Shown piece by piece: positions 33,195 to 34,306 of a stretch of 34,306 nt of DNA (its first letter is position 1; each line of letters opens with the position of its first letter). Origin of the DNA: JASJHI01 sp965371355 (GTDB lineage Bacteria > Actinomycetota > Acidimicrobiia > Acidimicrobiales > Ilumatobacteraceae). The notes under the pieces are model-generated. The model was not told the DNA's origin and did no database searches. It saw nothing but the letters and a program-made list of their open reading frames with translations. The translations under genes were made by a program, and so were the position numbers. Location of the stretch: contig CBDUYD010000008.1 of the NCBI GenBank assembly GCA_965371355.1, positions 1 through 34,306 on the forward strand. The letters are read 5' to 3'.

Positions 33195-34202
33195 CTACGA
33201 CCCGAGCAGCGGAGCGGGACCGTCCCCCCGGAAGTAGGCGAGGATCGGCTCGGCCCCGGGGAGCAGGATCAGCACGGCGTTGCCGTTGATCGTGGTGCCC
33301 TCGACCGGGAGTTGGTACGTCGCGAGGCCGCCCGAGAACGCCTTTCGAAGCGTCCCGGCGGCAGCGAGTGGATCGAGACCCGGATCGAGCCGCATCGACC
33401 TGCTCACCGAGTCGATCAGGTCGGAGGCGGCGAACGGGTCGGAGGCAAGACGTTGGAGCGTCGCGTCGACCGTGGTCTTGATGAACTGCTGCTGGCGCTG
33501 GATGCGGCCGAGATCGGCGCTCGGATCCTGCTGCCATGATCCGTCGCGGAACTCCTCGTAGTACCGGCTGCGGGCGAATGCGAGGGCCTGTGTCCCATCG
33601 AGCACGTTGCAGCCCGGCTGCTGATCGAGCCCCGTGTTGGTGTCGCGCGTGACGTACTCGAAGCAGATCACCGACCCACCGATCGCGTCGACGAGGTCCT
33701 TGAATCCGAAGAAGTCGATATCGACGACGTGATGGATCGGGATTCCGAACTCCTGGGTGATCGTCGCGGCGAGCACGTCGGCTCCGTCGCTGTAGGCCGA
33801 GTTGATCCGGTTCTGCCCGCCGTCACCGGCGATGTCGACCCAGAGGTCGCGCGGCAAGCTGAGGAGCGCGGCACCGTCGCCGTCCTTCTCCTGGCGGAGG
33901 ATCATGATCGTGTCGCTGCGACGACCCTGCACCGCCGAGGTGTCGCCGATGCCGCCGAAGTCGGGCGAGTTCGGATCGGACCCTTCCCGCGTGTCGGAAC
34001 CGATCAGCAGGTAGTTCACCGCCGGGCCGTCGTTGGCCTGGAGGATCTCGTCGAGGCCCGCGATGCGCTCGACGTTGGATGTGCGGGCGTTCGCCGCCCT
34101 GATCACTCCGGCCGCTCCGGCGACCGCCATCACCACCGCGAAGATGATCGCCAGCGAGAACGTGCTCCGGCGCCGGCGTGCTCGCCCGCGGGTTTGTTGC
34201 AT
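33195..34202 (-). CDS. LytR-CpsA-Psr (LCP) family glycopolymer transferase
   Basis: This 335-residue protein has a basic cytosolic start, one membrane helix (about 13-35) and an extracytoplasmic LCP domain. LCP enzymes attach polyprenyl-pyrophosphate-linked polymers to peptidoglycan or its equivalents; in mycobacteria they ligate arabinogalactan. Conserved residues appear in GSDTR (68-72), RRSDTIM (94-100), SLPRDLW (115-121), NRINSAY (131-137) and ARSRY (210-214), which bind the pyrophosphate and metal. ATG 34202 is supported by TACCGT 7 nt upstream; the frame continues to 34295 through a strong hairpin, which I take as non-coding. rmlA follows 31 nt after its stop. Confidence 0.92.
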   Translation of the reverse strand: MQQTRGRARRRRSTFSLAIIFAVVMAVAGAAGVIRAANARTSNVERIAGLDEILQANDGPAVNYLLIGSDTREGSDPNSPDFGGIGDTSAVQGRRSDTIMILRQEKDGDGAALLSLPRDLWVDIAGDGGQNRINSAYSDGADVLAATITQEFGIPIHHVVDIDFFGFKDLVDAIGGSVICFEYVTRDTNTGLDQQPGCNVLDGTQALAFARSRYYEEFRDGSWQQDPSADLGRIQRQQQFIKTTVDATLQRLASDPFAASDLIDSVSRSMRLDPGLDPLAAAGTLRKAFSGGLATYQLPVEGTTINGNAVLILLPGAEPILAYFRGDGPAPLLGS

Positions 34203-34209
34203 TCGTGTA

Positions 34210-34219
34210 ACGGTACCGT
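34210..34219 (-). promoter_or_regulatory. Palindrome containing the candidate -10 of the LCP gene
   Basis: ACGGTACCGT is a perfect 10-bp palindrome. Its minus-strand half supplies TACCGT (34215-34210), a TANNNT hexamer 7 nt before the LCP ATG. No -35 consensus is visible. Confidence 0.4.
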
Positions 34220-34233
34220 CGACCGATCCCGGA

Positions 34234-34250
34234 TTCGGGGCATCCCCGAA
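34234..34250. repeat. Perfect 7-bp inverted repeat upstream of the LCP gene
   Basis: TTCGGGG-CAT-CCCCGAA forms a tight hairpin with a 3-nt loop, about 15 nt beyond the promoter palindrome and just before the larger hairpin at 34255-34299. It may be part of a terminator for the gene lying outside the window or an upstream control site. Confidence 0.5.
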
Positions 34251-34254
34251 CCGT

Positions 34255-34299
34255 TCTCGTGAGGATGTTGCGCACATACGACGCAAGATCCTCACGAGA
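34255..34299. repeat. Long inverted repeat (18-bp arms, one mismatch)
   Basis: Bases 34255-34272 pair with 34282-34299 at 17 of 18 positions (the mismatch is G34267/G34287), leaving a 9-nt loop CACATACGA. It is the longest inverted repeat I found in the window. No T-run flanks it, so it is either a GC-type terminator for the gene to the right or a protein/recombination site. The LCP frame stays open through it, but the ATG at 34202 makes coding unnecessary. Confidence 0.75.
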
Positions 34300-34306
34300 T
34301 CGGCTG

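Noticed and set aside
34203..34295. N-terminal extension of the LCP protein to ATG 34295
   Set aside because: The extension runs through a near-perfect 18-bp inverted repeat and two further dyads; ATG 34202 has a promoter hexamer at the right distance and gives a normal LCP N-terminus.

Overview
The window is GC-rich (roughly two thirds G+C by eye), densely coded and free of RNA genes, CRISPR arrays, transposases and phage genes. The gene set is that of a high-GC actinobacterium. It has an F420 gene (fbiA), DUF3499, DUF5719, an LCP protein and a complete dTDP-rhamnose gene set. The secreted protein at the left edge carries a PLTPTRIHDSR motif that I associate with Acidimicrobiia such as Ilumatobacter; that placement is inference. 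No gene-free stretch exceeds 300 bases.

Layout. (1) 1-6094, minus strand: DUF3499, a CPBP intramembrane protease, a 930-residue multispanning membrane protein, phosphomannomutase (manB), a Trm112-like protein and the start of a secreted protein. (2) 6192-10115, plus strand: ftsH, then an ArsR-type regulator overlapping an MFS transporter, driven by a textbook promoter with an AT-rich operator-like dyad. (3) 10146-16224, minus strand: a glycosyltransferase-2/membrane fusion, a DUF5719 protein, a PlsC acyltransferase and an anchored thioredoxin-like protein. (4) 16365-17690, plus strand: a polysaccharide flippase. (5) 17703-18692, minus strand: gmd. (6) 18748-20819, plus strand: a GT4 glycosyltransferase overlapping fbiA. 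(7) 20848-23641, minus strand: a His-rich membrane protein overlapping a GDP-mannose pyrophosphorylase-like gene, then an SDR epimerase lacking its catalytic Tyr/Lys. (8) 23709-27243, minus strand: three overlapping GT4 glycosyltransferases. (9) 27322-29593: GDP-fucose synthase (+), mug (-) and a GNAT acetyltransferase (+). (10) 29667-34202, minus strand: rmlD, rmlB, rmlC, rmlA and an LCP ligase, preceded by a long hairpin at the right edge.

How it works together. manB and the pyrophosphorylase would make GDP-mannose; gmd and fcl would turn it into GDP-L-fucose; rmlABCD would make dTDP-L-rhamnose. Several glycosyltransferases, a flippase and an LCP transferase could assemble, export and attach an envelope polysaccharide. 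The mix of manB, DUF3499, fbiA, sugar-nucleotide genes and LCP recalls the mycobacterial Rv3255-Rv3267 neighbourhood, expanded here.

Most genes that head a transcription unit have a TANNNT hexamer 6-10 nt before the start codon and no Shine-Dalgarno sequence, which suggests leaderless transcripts. Downstream genes mostly use ATGA/GTGA/TGATG overlaps, and a few have Shine-Dalgarno sequences. In several places a palindrome overlaps or abuts the -10 hexamer.
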